Shown here in pieces: positions 35,999 to 44,723 of a stretch of 64,000 bases of DNA (its first letter is position 1; the number at the start of each line of letters is the position of its first letter). The notes beneath the pieces are model-generated. The model ran no database searches, had not been told where the DNA came from, and was given only the letters and a program-made list of their open reading frames with translations. The position numbers were made by a program, and so were the translations under genes. The stretch lies in contig NZ_JBGOSH010000001.1 in assembly GCF_041537925.1 (NCBI RefSeq), positions 372,001 through 436,000 of the forward strand. The letters run 5' to 3'. This stretch comes from Ruegeria_C sp041537925 (GTDB lineage: Bacteria > Pseudomonadota > Alphaproteobacteria > Rhodobacterales > Rhodobacteraceae).

Positions 35999-36730
35999 TC
36001 AGCCATCCAGATGCAGATAGACGCGGCGGTTCTGTTTGCCCTTTTTCTCGATCTTGCCGAGGCGGATTTTGCCAATCTCGCCGGTGCGCGCAACATGGGT
36101 GCCGCCACAAGGTTGCAGATCAACCTGATCCACGCCCTGCCCGATCCGGACCAGCCTGATCCGGCCTGCGCCACGCGGGGGTTGTACCGACATGGTCTTG
36201 ACCAGCCCGGGGTTGGCATCCAGTTCGGCCTCAGTGATCCAGTCCTCGCTGACCGGCAGGTTTTGGTCGATCAGTCTCTGCAACTGGGCCTGCAGCGCCT
36301 CTTTGTCCTGCGGTGCCTCGGGCAGGTTGAAATCCAGTCGCCCTTTGATGGCACCGACCGAACCGCCCGTCACTTCAAGCGGGATCACCACCGACAGCAG
36401 ATGCAGCGCGGTGTGTACCCGCATATGACCATAGCGCCGCGCCCAGTCGATCTCTTGCGTGACCTGCGCGCCGATCGGCGGCAGGTTGCTATCCGCCTCC
36501 GGCACCAGCGCGATGCCACCGCCTTCGTCCTTCACGGTGGTCGAGATCGCGATACGCCCACCGTCCCATTCCAGAACCCCGCCATCGCCCGGTTGGCCGC
36601 CGCCCGTGGCATAGAACAGTGACCGGTCGAGCAGGACGCCGCCCTGCGCGGTATGGCCGATTACCTCGGCGGATGCCTCGCGCAGATAGGCGTCGGTGCG
36701 AAAAAGCAGCTCAGTAGTCACCGTCGCCAT
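35999..36730 (-). CDS. Alanyl-tRNA editing protein (AlaX family)
   Basis: Trans-editing hydrolase of 243 residues that deacylates mischarged Ser- or Gly-tRNA(Ala). The N-terminal beta-barrel carries LFYATGGGQPGD. Zinc ligands appear as HTALH near 106-110 and C-GGTH near 208-212. Length suits a class II AlaX. The start overlaps the mechanosensitive-channel gene by 20 bp, consistent with coupling in a cysK-mscS-alaX operon. Confidence 0.9.
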   Translation of the reverse strand: MATVTTELLFRTDAYLREASAEVIGHTAQGGVLLDRSLFYATGGGQPGDGGVLEWDGGRIAISTTVKDEGGGIALVPEADSNLPPIGAQVTQEIDWARRYGHMRVHTALHLLSVVIPLEVTGGSVGAIKGRLDFNLPEAPQDKEALQAQLQRLIDQNLPVSEDWITEAELDANPGLVKTMSVQPPRGAGRIRLVRIGQGVDQVDLQPCGGTHVARTGEIGKIRLGKIEKKGKQNRRVYLHLDG

Positions 36731-39137
36731 CCCCGTCCATGTCGGGCTCGGTCAGGTCCATCGGCTTGGTCGAGGCGGGTTGCGGGGCCGTCGGCGCGGA
36801 CTGAGGTGCGCTATCCTTTTGCTGCGCCAGCGCTTCGGGATTGCGCAACCAGAGGTCGCGCTGGGCAAACGGAATCTCGATGTTTTCCTCAACAAAGCGG
36901 CGGTTGATCTCGTGGTTCATGTCGGACTTCACCGACAGCACCCAGTTCACGTCCCGCAGGATTGCGCGGATCTCGAAATCCAGCGAATCCGCGCCAAAGC
37001 CCTGAAACACAATGCTGGGCGCGGGATTGGCCAGCACCATCGGATGGGCATTGGCGATCTCGTCCAGAATGGTCTCGACCTTGCGGGTATCGGTGCCATA
37101 GGCCACCCCCACCGGTACAATAACCCGGCCCACCGTGTCACCGCGGGTATAGTTGGTGACCGACTGGCTGATCAGGTCAGAGTTCGGCACAATCACGTCG
37201 GTGCGGTCGAAGGTTTCGATTCGGGTCGAGCGCACCGAGATGTCGCGGACATAGCCCATCTGCCCGTTCACATCGATCCAGTCGCCCTTGCTGATCGGGC
37301 GCTCGATCAGCAGAATGATGCCGGACACGAAATTCGACACGATCGTCTGAAGCCCAAAGCCGATCCCGACCGACAGGGCACCGGCAACAATGGCCAGCGA
37401 CGACAGGTTGATCCCGGCACTGGTCACCGCCACCACCGCCGCCAGCGCGATACCGACATAACCGGTGCCTGCGACGATGGCGTTCTGACCTCCAGCGTCA
37501 AGCTTGGTCTTGGGCAGCAGCGAATTGCGCAAACCACCCTGCAACAGGCGTGTGACCATGTAGCCGATGACGAAAACGAGGGCAAAGGTGACGAAGCTGC
37601 CCGGTGATATCTGAACCCCGCCCAGCGTCACGCCTTGCCGCGCACGGCTCAGGACCTCCAGCAGGTCGGTGCTGCGCGCGCCCCAGATCAGCGCGAGGAT
37701 CGGTAGCGATCCGATCGCCAGGACAAACCCCGCGATCACCGAGAACAGCGAATCCCGGCCCGCATCGCCGGTGCCGCTAAGCCAGCCGTAAAGATTACCC
37801 AGAAACCGCTGCACGATGAGGTTGATCGAAATCAGCGCGAGCGTCTTGATCGCCGGGAAAATGACCCCCTCGGCGGCGTGCATATAACCCAGCGCCGCGG
37901 CCACCACAGAAAGCAAGCCAAGCACGATCAGTATCCGCCGCACCTGACGGAAGAATCGCGACAGTCCCGAACGATGCACGGGCTCTACCGACTCGGTTGC
38001 CACGCCCATTTCGCGCATCGGGCCAAGCCGCTGCATCCGCAGCAGCACAAGTGCGGACAGAAAGATCACCGGAAAGCCGACAACCGCACGCGTCGCATCG
38101 GACACGTTCTCGATCCTGTCGAATGCCGCCAGCAGGTCGTTCAGGATCAACATGACAGCCAACAGATCAATCACCAACCGCAGTTCGGCCATGCGCACAC
38201 GGCTCAAGAGCGGCTGCTGGTCCTCGTCGCGCAGCACCAGAAGCTGCCGCCCGATCCAGTCGAAAACGAGAAAGATCGCCGCCCAGTTGGGAACCTGATC
38301 CAGCAGGAACTGCCCTCGCACCCCGACGACACTGGTGGTCGAAACCGCCGAGGTCAGCAGCACAACGCCCAGCCAGGGCAGAAAGATCCGCGACAGCGAT
38401 ACTACAAAGGCCCAGACCCGCCGACCGCCGCCCTTGAGCGTGCGCAGATAGGCGCCCATCCGCTCGGACCAGACGCGCCCGCGCGCGATCAGCAACAGCC
38501 CGAACGCGGTCAGAAAGATGATCGCGGGGTAATGATTGCGAAACTGGACATGAACCACATCGGTCTTGAGATTGGCCGCCACCTCGTGCCAAAGCCCGCC
38601 CAGAGCCTGCTTCACATCGACGACCGCCGCCGGCCAGAGATCGGGGTTGAGCGGGGACGGCCCGCGCGTGGTGAACTCTTTAGTTTGCCGCAGGCGGATG
38701 ATCCGGTCGATCTCTGTAATCAGGCCGTTGGCCCGGTTATAGGCTTCTTCCGAGATGATCCGGGGCACCCGTAACGCGTCGAGCTGCGATTGCAGATGGT
38801 CGCGCAGCGTGGCGATATCCTCGGGTTCCTCGCTGCCGTCCTCCGGCTTTGCCCCAAGCGCATCCAATTGGCTTTGTAGGGTCTTTATACGGTCAGAGTT
38901 GCCGCCCCGCACTTCGTTGAAGATCTTCCTGTAGCCATCCACTTCGGTGCGCAGCTTTTCAAGCGCGGCATCCGAGGCCCGACTCGCCTTGACCGCTTCC
39001 TCGGCTCGGTCGGCGGTCTTGAGCCAATCCTGATAATAGTCTTTCTGCCGCTCGGAAAGCTGGGCCGAAGCCGTTCCGGCCACCGCCAGCAGAAACACCG
39101 CAAGTCCCGCCGCCAGGAACCACCGCAGGGCTGCCAT
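36711..39137 (-). CDS. Mechanosensitive channel, DUF3772 plus MscS domain
   Basis: Large MscS-type channel of 808 residues. Sec signal peptide ends at TASAQ. The periplasmic DUF3772 coiled region spans about 25-190, then around ten membrane segments. The MscS pore/beta domain is recognisable by SVGIGFGLQTIVSNFVSG followed by ERPISKGDWIDVNGQMGYV near 600-640. The C-terminal tail ends in a run of Asp/Gly. It starts 1 bp after the cysK stop and protects against hypo-osmotic shock. Confidence 0.93.
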   Translation of the reverse strand: MAALRWFLAAGLAVFLLAVAGTASAQLSERQKDYYQDWLKTADRAEEAVKASRASDAALEKLRTEVDGYRKIFNEVRGGNSDRIKTLQSQLDALGAKPEDGSEEPEDIATLRDHLQSQLDALRVPRIISEEAYNRANGLITEIDRIIRLRQTKEFTTRGPSPLNPDLWPAAVVDVKQALGGLWHEVAANLKTDVVHVQFRNHYPAIIFLTAFGLLLIARGRVWSERMGAYLRTLKGGGRRVWAFVVSLSRIFLPWLGVVLLTSAVSTTSVVGVRGQFLLDQVPNWAAIFLVFDWIGRQLLVLRDEDQQPLLSRVRMAELRLVIDLLAVMLILNDLLAAFDRIENVSDATRAVVGFPVIFLSALVLLRMQRLGPMREMGVATESVEPVHRSGLSRFFRQVRRILIVLGLLSVVAAALGYMHAAEGVIFPAIKTLALISINLIVQRFLGNLYGWLSGTGDAGRDSLFSVIAGFVLAIGSLPILALIWGARSTDLLEVLSRARQGVTLGGVQISPGSFVTFALVFVIGYMVTRLLQGGLRNSLLPKTKLDAGGQNAIVAGTGYVGIALAAVVAVTSAGINLSSLAIVAGALSVGIGFGLQTIVSNFVSGIILLIERPISKGDWIDVNGQMGYVRDISVRSTRIETFDRTDVIVPNSDLISQSVTNYTRGDTVGRVIVPVGVAYGTDTRKVETILDEIANAHPMVLANPAPSIVFQGFGADSLDFEIRAILRDVNWVLSVKSDMNHEINRRFVEENIEIPFAQRDLWLRNPEALAQQKDSAPQSAPTAPQPASTKPMDLTEPDMDGDGDGDY

Positions 39138-39138
39138 G

Positions 39139-40173
39139 TCAGACGTCCTCGAACACGCCCGGGATCGAGCGCGGCGCCTGGGTCATCCAGCCCGGCACCG
39201 GCAGGCCCTTGTCGCGCAGGAAATCGGGGTTGAACAGTTTCGACTGATAGCGCGTACCATAGTCGCACAGCACCGTAACGATGGTATGCCCCGGCCCCAT
39301 CTCGCGCGCCATGCGGACCGCGCCCGCCACATTGATGCCGGTCGAACCGCCCAGGCACAGCCCTTCATGTTCAAGCAGGTCAAAAACGATCGGCAGGGCC
39401 TCGGCATCGGGGATCTTGTAGGACATGTCCGGCCGGAACCCCTGTAGGTTCGCCGTTTCGCGCCCCTGCCCGATCCCTTCGGTGATCGAGCTTCCCTCAG
39501 AGGCGAATTCACCGGTGGTGTAGAAATTGTGGATGGCCGATCCGTCGGGGTCAGCCAGCGCGATCTTCACGCCCTTGGGCTGCAGCGCCATGCCGACACC
39601 CGCAATCGTGCCGCCCGAGCCCACGGCGCAGACAAAACCATCCACCTTGCCGCCGGTTTGCTCCCAGATCTCCGGCCCGGTGGTTTCCAGATGCGCCTGT
39701 CGGTTGGCGACATTGTCGAACTGGTTGGCCCAGATCGCGCCATTGGGTTCGGTCCGGGCAAGCTCGGCGGCCAGACGTTCGGAATAGCGCACATAGTTAT
39801 TGGGATTCTTGTAGGGCGCGGCAGGCACCTGCACCAGCTCCGCACCGGCCAGCCGCAGCATGTCCTTCTTTTCCTCGGACTGGGTTTCCGGGATCACGAT
39901 CACCGTCTTGAACCCCATAGAGGCCCCCACCAGAGCCAGACCGATGCCAGTATTGCCCGCAGTGCCCTCGACAATGGTGCCGCCGGGCTTGAGATCACCG
40001 CGCGCAATGGCGTCGCGGATGATGTAGAGCGCCGCGCGGTCCTTCACCGACTGGCCGGGGTTCAGGAACTCGGCCTTGCCGAGAATCTCACACCCGGTTT
40101 CCTCGCTGACACGGCGCAGCCGGATCAGGGGTGTGTGTCCAACAGCATCAGCCAGATCGCGTGCGGTGCGCAT
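39139..40173 (-). CDS. cysK: Cysteine synthase A family protein
   Basis: O-acetylserine sulfhydrylase family, 344 residues. The PLP lysine lies in NPGQSVKDRAA near residue 45, the substrate loop is EGTAGNTGIGLAL, and the phosphate-binding glycine loop is GSGGTIAGVG. A C-terminal extension of about 25 residues (SIPGVFEDV) goes beyond classical CysK. It lies near trgAB, as does the cysK linked to tellurite resistance in Rhodobacter sphaeroides. Confidence 0.92.
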   Translation of the reverse strand: MRTARDLADAVGHTPLIRLRRVSEETGCEILGKAEFLNPGQSVKDRAALYIIRDAIARGDLKPGGTIVEGTAGNTGIGLALVGASMGFKTVIVIPETQSEEKKDMLRLAGAELVQVPAAPYKNPNNYVRYSERLAAELARTEPNGAIWANQFDNVANRQAHLETTGPEIWEQTGGKVDGFVCAVGSGGTIAGVGMALQPKGVKIALADPDGSAIHNFYTTGEFASEGSSITEGIGQGRETANLQGFRPDMSYKIPDAEALPIVFDLLEHEGLCLGGSTGINVAGAVRMAREMGPGHTIVTVLCDYGTRYQSKLFNPDFLRDKGLPVPGWMTQAPRSIPGVFEDV

Positions 40174-40453
40174 GGTGCCCTCAATTCTTCGGTTTCACCC
40201 ATGTGGTGTACCCTCGCCCCCCGCCGACCTCAAGCAGAGTTGCGCGGCTCTGGAAATGCATGGGCCATAGACGGTCCCACAAACCTCGAATAACTCAATC
40301 AGACAAAGTTGGCTGCGAAAAACACACGCTCGGACCACAGATCAAGGCTTGGCCAATGAACTCGCTGCAGGCGGAAAACGTTGTCTGGAATCCGGACATT
40401 GTTGCCATTGATCGCTGCTTAGCCAATGGCTGCTTGTGACGTTGCGTAGTTAA

Positions 40454-40909
40454 TTATGCATGTTGATTTGACCGCACTTTGTCAGCCAGCCCATTCAGAT
40501 TGCCGTCGATGACTTTTCCCATCATCATTTTCATCATCGTCTGGCCCATGAGCCACCCCAACGGCCCGTACTTCACGCGGTAGTCGAACGTCCATATTAC
40601 CTTTGACTGACCTCCAATGGGTGTGATGCGCACTTCTGAACTGGCTTCGCGAAGCGGCATTGCGGCCATTTCCGACAGAGCAACCGTAAATCCTTCGCCC
40701 GGCTTCCATGCCGTCACTTCCTCGACCACAGATGTCCCATTTGCAAATTTGTTCCGTCGCTTTGATCCCAGGCCGTCATCACCCTCTGTGAGGGCATCAA
40801 CAGACGCGATCTGTGGCGCGAACTCATCAACATGCATGTAGCGCCCGAGGACCGCCCAAACTTCGTCAGGTGTGGCATCAATCGAGAGTGTACGTTCGAA
40901 ATGGATCAT
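40454..40909 (-). CDS. SRPBCC (polyketide cyclase/START-like) family protein
   Basis: Small hydrophobic-ligand-binding fold protein of 151 residues, opening MIHFERTLSIDATPDEVWAVLG, typical of Polyketide_cyc2 members, and with a Met-rich C-terminal helix (MGQTMMKMMMG). The frame is open to 41056, but MIHFERT at 40909 is the natural start. Divergent from the WYL regulator at 41021, which probably controls it. Base composition is lower in GC than the flanks. Ligand unknown. Confidence 0.85.
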   Translation of the reverse strand: MIHFERTLSIDATPDEVWAVLGRYMHVDEFAPQIASVDALTEGDDGLGSKRRNKFANGTSVVEEVTAWKPGEGFTVALSEMAAMPLREASSEVRITPIGGQSKVIWTFDYRVKYGPLGWLMGQTMMKMMMGKVIDGNLNGLADKVRSNQHA

Positions 40910-41020
40910 TTTTTTGCTCCTAGCAGTTCTACGGACATCGCCCGCATATGTGATTTGGATCCTCAATAAGTTTGCCCTACTGCCACCGTTGTGGCAGCAG
41001 TGTGACAGCAGGAGGAAGAA

Positions 41021-41713
41021 ATGCGTCGCACCGAACGGCTTTTCCAGATTATTCAAATATTACGGTCAACCCGATCACCTATCACTGGGAGGGAACTTGC
41101 AGATGAATTGGAGATATCGATACGCACACTCTACCGCGATATGGCAGAGCTTGCGGCGCAACGTATTCCCATCACAGGTGAGGCAGGCATGGGATACGTG
41201 CTGGACGATGGTTACGACATGCCCCCGTTAATGTTGACGGCTGACGAGTTGGAAGCGGCAGCTTTGGGCGCGGCATGGGTGGCGTCTGAGGCTGACTCAA
41301 CATTGGCAAGAGCCGCAAGAGACCTTGTTGCTAAGCTGTCCGACACGATCCCAAAGGAGCTTCGCCCCGTTGTTTTGGACGCAAGCTCAAAGCCGATCAA
41401 AACGCGATCAAGCGTCAAAGAGAACTTCGACAGCGCCCTCTTGCGGCATGCCATCCGAGAGCGTTACCGACTTCAATTGGCCTACACAGACAGCAAAGGT
41501 GACATGACAGACCGGGTCGTTTGGCCCTTGCTGATCGCGTTTCTGGATCGAAGCCGGTACTTGGTTGCATGGTGCGAGACTCGTGATGGCATCCGTCACT
41601 TCAAGACCGACAGGGTGCAGGAACTCAAGGTGTTGGGCGAAAAGTACTTAGGACGAAGGGCAAAGCTGATCAAAGAATGGGAAGATGCGATGGCGAAGCG
41701 CATGCAGAACTGA
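41021..41713 (+). CDS. YafY-type HTH/WYL-domain transcriptional regulator
   Basis: Regulator of 230 residues: HTH_11 at 1-55 (MRRTERLFQIIQILR; LEISIRTLYRDMAEL) and a WYL domain at about 135-215. GGAGGAA lies just before ATG 41021. Divergent from the SRPBCC gene across 111 bp, the usual arrangement for this regulator with its target. Lower GC than flanking genes, suggesting the pair arrived together. Confidence 0.92.
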   Translation: MRRTERLFQIIQILRSTRSPITGRELADELEISIRTLYRDMAELAAQRIPITGEAGMGYVLDDGYDMPPLMLTADELEAAALGAAWVASEADSTLARAARDLVAKLSDTIPKELRPVVLDASSKPIKTRSSVKENFDSALLRHAIRERYRLQLAYTDSKGDMTDRVVWPLLIAFLDRSRYLVAWCETRDGIRHFKTDRVQELKVLGEKYLGRRAKLIKEWEDAMAKRMQN

Positions 41714-41847
41714 CGTTGAAGCACATTGCAGCATCATACAGTTTGGGCTTTCAGCTGACCTTGGCAACTTTGAGAACGCAACTCTCGAACAAAAGAAGAA
41801 GCGTTTCTTCGGCATAGCCTCTCTCTTGTGGCCGTCTGCCGTTGGCA

Positions 41848-43005
41848 TCAGCACTCAGCACGCAGTCTTTCCCGGTGCCGGGCTAGCCAGTGGGCGATCG
41901 ACATCAGTGGCAGATCTTTGACCTGATGCGCATCCACCTGCGCCATCATGTCTTCGAAGGACAGGATCGCGCTGCGGATATCCTCGCCTTCGCTGGCGAG
42001 CCCGCCATTCTGGGTGGTTTCGGTCAGATCAGCGAGACCTACAAATAGATGCAGAAACTCTGTCGACGACCCGCTGGAGGAATAAGCCCGCCCGGCGCAT
42101 TCCAGCGCATGCAACTCGATATGCGCCTCCTCACGTGCCTCGCGATAGGCGGCCTGTTCGGGCGTCTCACCCGGATCGACCATGCCCGCCACCGGTTCCC
42201 ACATCCAAGGAGCCGGGTCACCACCCATGTAGACCGGCGCGCGGAACTGTTCGACCAGCAACACGCAATCGCGCTGCGGATCATAAGGCAACACCACCGC
42301 TGCCGCGCCTTGCATGAGCGCGCTGCGGCCCAGCACAGGGGTCATGTCACCATCGTTGCGGCGGTGCTGTACCTGCATCTCGTCCAGGGCGAAATAGCCC
42401 TGATAGGCGCGGGTATAGGACTGCACGATCACATCGCGGGATTGCGGGACCGCGCGCGTCTCAGCGGCGATCCGGGCCGCCGCGCGCATCCGGATCGCGG
42501 GAAAGCTGCGCGCCACGTCTGCGGCGCTGCGGCGACCGTAAAACGCCATCACCTCCCGCGCGGCATATTCCGACAACCTACCCCAGTCTGAGACCCAGCC
42601 CGTCAGCGACCAGGGTGCGCTGGGCTGCCACAAGTCAGGATCGGGAAAGAAAAGCTCTGCCGGGGCGCTAGTTCCGCCCTCACACGCGATTTGATTGACT
42701 GACAGAGCATAGTCGAATCCCCCCTCATAGAATTCGATCCGAGCGAGATCATCCGCCGACAACCCCCGTACCATCAATCCGGGCGCGAATTGGCCGGGAG
42801 CCGCGAGGATCATCGGAAAGGGCTGACCCTCTACCGCAAACACTGCGTGGTCCGGCAATCGGGCCGGCACCATATCGATCTCGTCCGCAGAGCGGCCCAA
42901 CACGATTTCCAGCAACGGCTGATGCCGCAGCGATCCATAAAAGAACAGGTTTTTCAAAACAATGTGACCGTCGGGTGAAGGGTTATCGCCATCTGCGCCA
43001 TGCAA
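41848..43005 (-). CDS. trgB: TrgB-like AIG2/NUDIX fusion protein
   Basis: Two-domain protein of 385 residues. Residues 15-130 form a gamma-glutamylcyclotransferase/AIG2-like fold (LFFYGSLRHQPLLEIVLG). Residues 190-385 form an ADP-ribose-pyrophosphatase-type NUDIX domain, with NUDIX box GMVDPGETPEQAAYREAREEA in which the final Gly is His. This arrangement matches TrgB of the Rhodobacter tellurite-resistance locus. It overlaps trgA by 23 bp. The link to tellurite is by family; the chemistry in resistance is unknown. Confidence 0.85.
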   Translation of the reverse strand: MHGADGDNPSPDGHIVLKNLFFYGSLRHQPLLEIVLGRSADEIDMVPARLPDHAVFAVEGQPFPMILAAPGQFAPGLMVRGLSADDLARIEFYEGGFDYALSVNQIACEGGTSAPAELFFPDPDLWQPSAPWSLTGWVSDWGRLSEYAAREVMAFYGRRSAADVARSFPAIRMRAAARIAAETRAVPQSRDVIVQSYTRAYQGYFALDEMQVQHRRNDGDMTPVLGRSALMQGAAAVVLPYDPQRDCVLLVEQFRAPVYMGGDPAPWMWEPVAGMVDPGETPEQAAYREAREEAHIELHALECAGRAYSSSGSSTEFLHLFVGLADLTETTQNGGLASEGEDIRSAILSFEDMMAQVDAHQVKDLPLMSIAHWLARHRERLRAEC

Positions 43006-43423
43006 ACTCGGTGGCCAGACCGGCGAGGATGCCGCCGATCAGCAGTGTCCAGATAATACTGGGAACCGCGATCGTATAGGCGTAATCGATGCCGATCCGA
43101 AAAATCGCCCCAATCGCCTCGAACGGGCCATCATAGCGGTTGCGCATCGCCTGGCGCACCATCTCGTAACAGCCCTGTACAAAGAGTCCCCAAAAAAGCA
43201 GCACCACCACTCCGGTGATGCCGTTATTGATCGCGTTGGTGATCCCCCTGCCAGCTCGCTTGCCCATCACGATCCAGCCGACAAGCAGGCCGAGACCGAT
43301 ATTCACAAAAGTGAAATAGCCGAAGTCCAACCCCTCGGGCATCAGCGGAATAATCTGCCCTGACACAATGAAGGCGATCAGCGCCAGGCACGTGGCGGCG
43401 ACGAGACGGGCGGCGTCGGGCAT
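42983..43423 (-). CDS. trgA: TrgA family membrane protein
   Basis: Inner-membrane protein of 146 residues with four predicted helices and the family segment GLLVGWIVMGKRAGRG. TrgA is the partner of TrgB in tellurite resistance of Rhodobacter sphaeroides. Its stop overlaps trgB, and it begins 17 bp after the cfa stop, so phrB-cfa-trgA-trgB may be read as one unit. Confidence 0.85.
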   Translation of the reverse strand: MPDAARLVAATCLALIAFIVSGQIIPLMPEGLDFGYFTFVNIGLGLLVGWIVMGKRAGRGITNAINNGITGVVVLLFWGLFVQGCYEMVRQAMRNRYDGPFEAIGAIFRIGIDYAYTIAVPSIIWTLLIGGILAGLATEFAWRRWR

Positions 43424-43440
43424 GTTGTCCTTGATCCTGC

Positions 43441-44649
43441 TCAGCTTGGTCTTGCTAGCGTAATCTGTGTCACATCGCAGGTGCCGGTGTCAAAGGCCGC
43501 CCCGCAGGAGGTCAGGTAATAGTTCCACATCCGGCGGAACCGTTCGTCAAAGCCCAAGGAGGCGATCTGGTCCCATTTCTCGTTGAATGTCTCGTGCCAA
43601 CGCCGCAGAGTCAGATCGTAACTTTTGCCAAATTCCTTCGAGCGCACGAAAGTCAACCCGGCCAGGTCCACCTGTTGACGCAGGATTCTCGGGGCTGGCA
43701 GCATACCACCGGGAAAGATGTATTTCTGTATGAAATCAACGCCGTTTCGGTAGATCTCCCAGCGCTTGTCGGCCACGGTGATGATCTGAAGCGTCGCCTG
43801 CGCGCCGGGCTTGAGCCGGTCGCGGACAGTCTTGAAATAGACCGGCCAGTATTTCTCGCCCACCGCCTCGAACATCTCGATCGAGGCAATGCCGTCATAG
43901 CTGCCCCGTTCGTCCCGGTAATCCTGTAGCTTGAATTTCACCTGATCGGATAGACCTGCTTTTTCAATGCGCTGTGAGGCAAAGTTCAACTGTTCCTGGC
44001 TGAGGGTCAGGCCAGTGACCTGCAGGCCACGCTCTTTTGCCGCATATTCGGCGAACCCGCCCCAGCCGCAGCCGATCTCAAGGATATGATCGCCGGGTTT
44101 GGCACCCATTTCGTCGATCAGGCTGGCATATTTTGCGATCTGCGCCTTTTCCAGGCTTTCCTGCCCGGTCTCGAAGATCGCGCTGGAATAGGTCATCGTG
44201 TCATCCAGCCAGGCCGCATAGAAATCATTGCCCAGATCATAGTGATACGAGATGTTCTTCTTGGCCTGTTCGCGATGGTTGCGATGCAGCCAGAAGCGCA
44301 GCCGTTCATAGGCACGGGCCAGAATCTGTCCGGTAAACCCGTCATAGACGGTTTCATTTCCCATATGCACCAGATCCATGAAGGCGCGCAGGTCGGGTGT
44401 GCTCCAATCCCCTTCCAGATAGCCATCGGAAAAGCCCAGATCTCCTTCGCGGACGAGCCGGGCAAAGATGTCGGGATCATGTACATCGATCTGCGCCACC
44501 GGACCGGGCATTTTGCCCTCGGAACGAAAGACCCGCCCGTCCTGCAAAACGATATCGAGGCGCCCGGCATTCATCTGCTCGAGCATTTTCATGACATGCG
44601 TAAAATATCTGGGCAGGTTCTTTTGCCCGTGGGTCGAGGTCAGGATCAT
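43441..44649 (-). CDS. cfa: Cyclopropane-fatty-acyl-phospholipid synthase
   Basis: SAM-dependent lipid methyltransferase of 402 residues. The SAM motif ILEIGCGWGGFAEYAA, NISYHYDLGNDFYAAWLD, MTYSSAIF and QKYIFPGGMLP are all characteristic. Ribosome site AAGGAG precedes the start. It methylenates unsaturated acyl chains in the membrane. In Rhodobacter sphaeroides cfaA lies beside phrA and both belong to the RpoE singlet-oxygen regulon; the same pair is found here. Confidence 0.94.
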   Translation of the reverse strand: MILTSTHGQKNLPRYFTHVMKMLEQMNAGRLDIVLQDGRVFRSEGKMPGPVAQIDVHDPDIFARLVREGDLGFSDGYLEGDWSTPDLRAFMDLVHMGNETVYDGFTGQILARAYERLRFWLHRNHREQAKKNISYHYDLGNDFYAAWLDDTMTYSSAIFETGQESLEKAQIAKYASLIDEMGAKPGDHILEIGCGWGGFAEYAAKERGLQVTGLTLSQEQLNFASQRIEKAGLSDQVKFKLQDYRDERGSYDGIASIEMFEAVGEKYWPVYFKTVRDRLKPGAQATLQIITVADKRWEIYRNGVDFIQKYIFPGGMLPAPRILRQQVDLAGLTFVRSKEFGKSYDLTLRRWHETFNEKWDQIASLGFDERFRRMWNYYLTSCGAAFDTGTCDVTQITLARPS

Positions 44650-44723
44650 CCGCTCTCCTTATCGCGGTGCGTTACAAGGCTAATTCGAGTTCCGTATTCA
44701 GGCAAGCTTTTGTTTTAACACGA

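Noticed and set aside
40131..40439. Open frame in the cysK/SRPBCC gap
   Set aside because: It overlaps cysK antisense, lacks a ribosome site and resembles no known protein; kept only as possible debris.
44664..44693. GGAAC-N17-CGCA as a general-stress (EcfG) promoter before cfa
   Set aside because: The -10 half matches only two of four bases of CGTT, and phrB-cfa spacing allows read-through from phrB.
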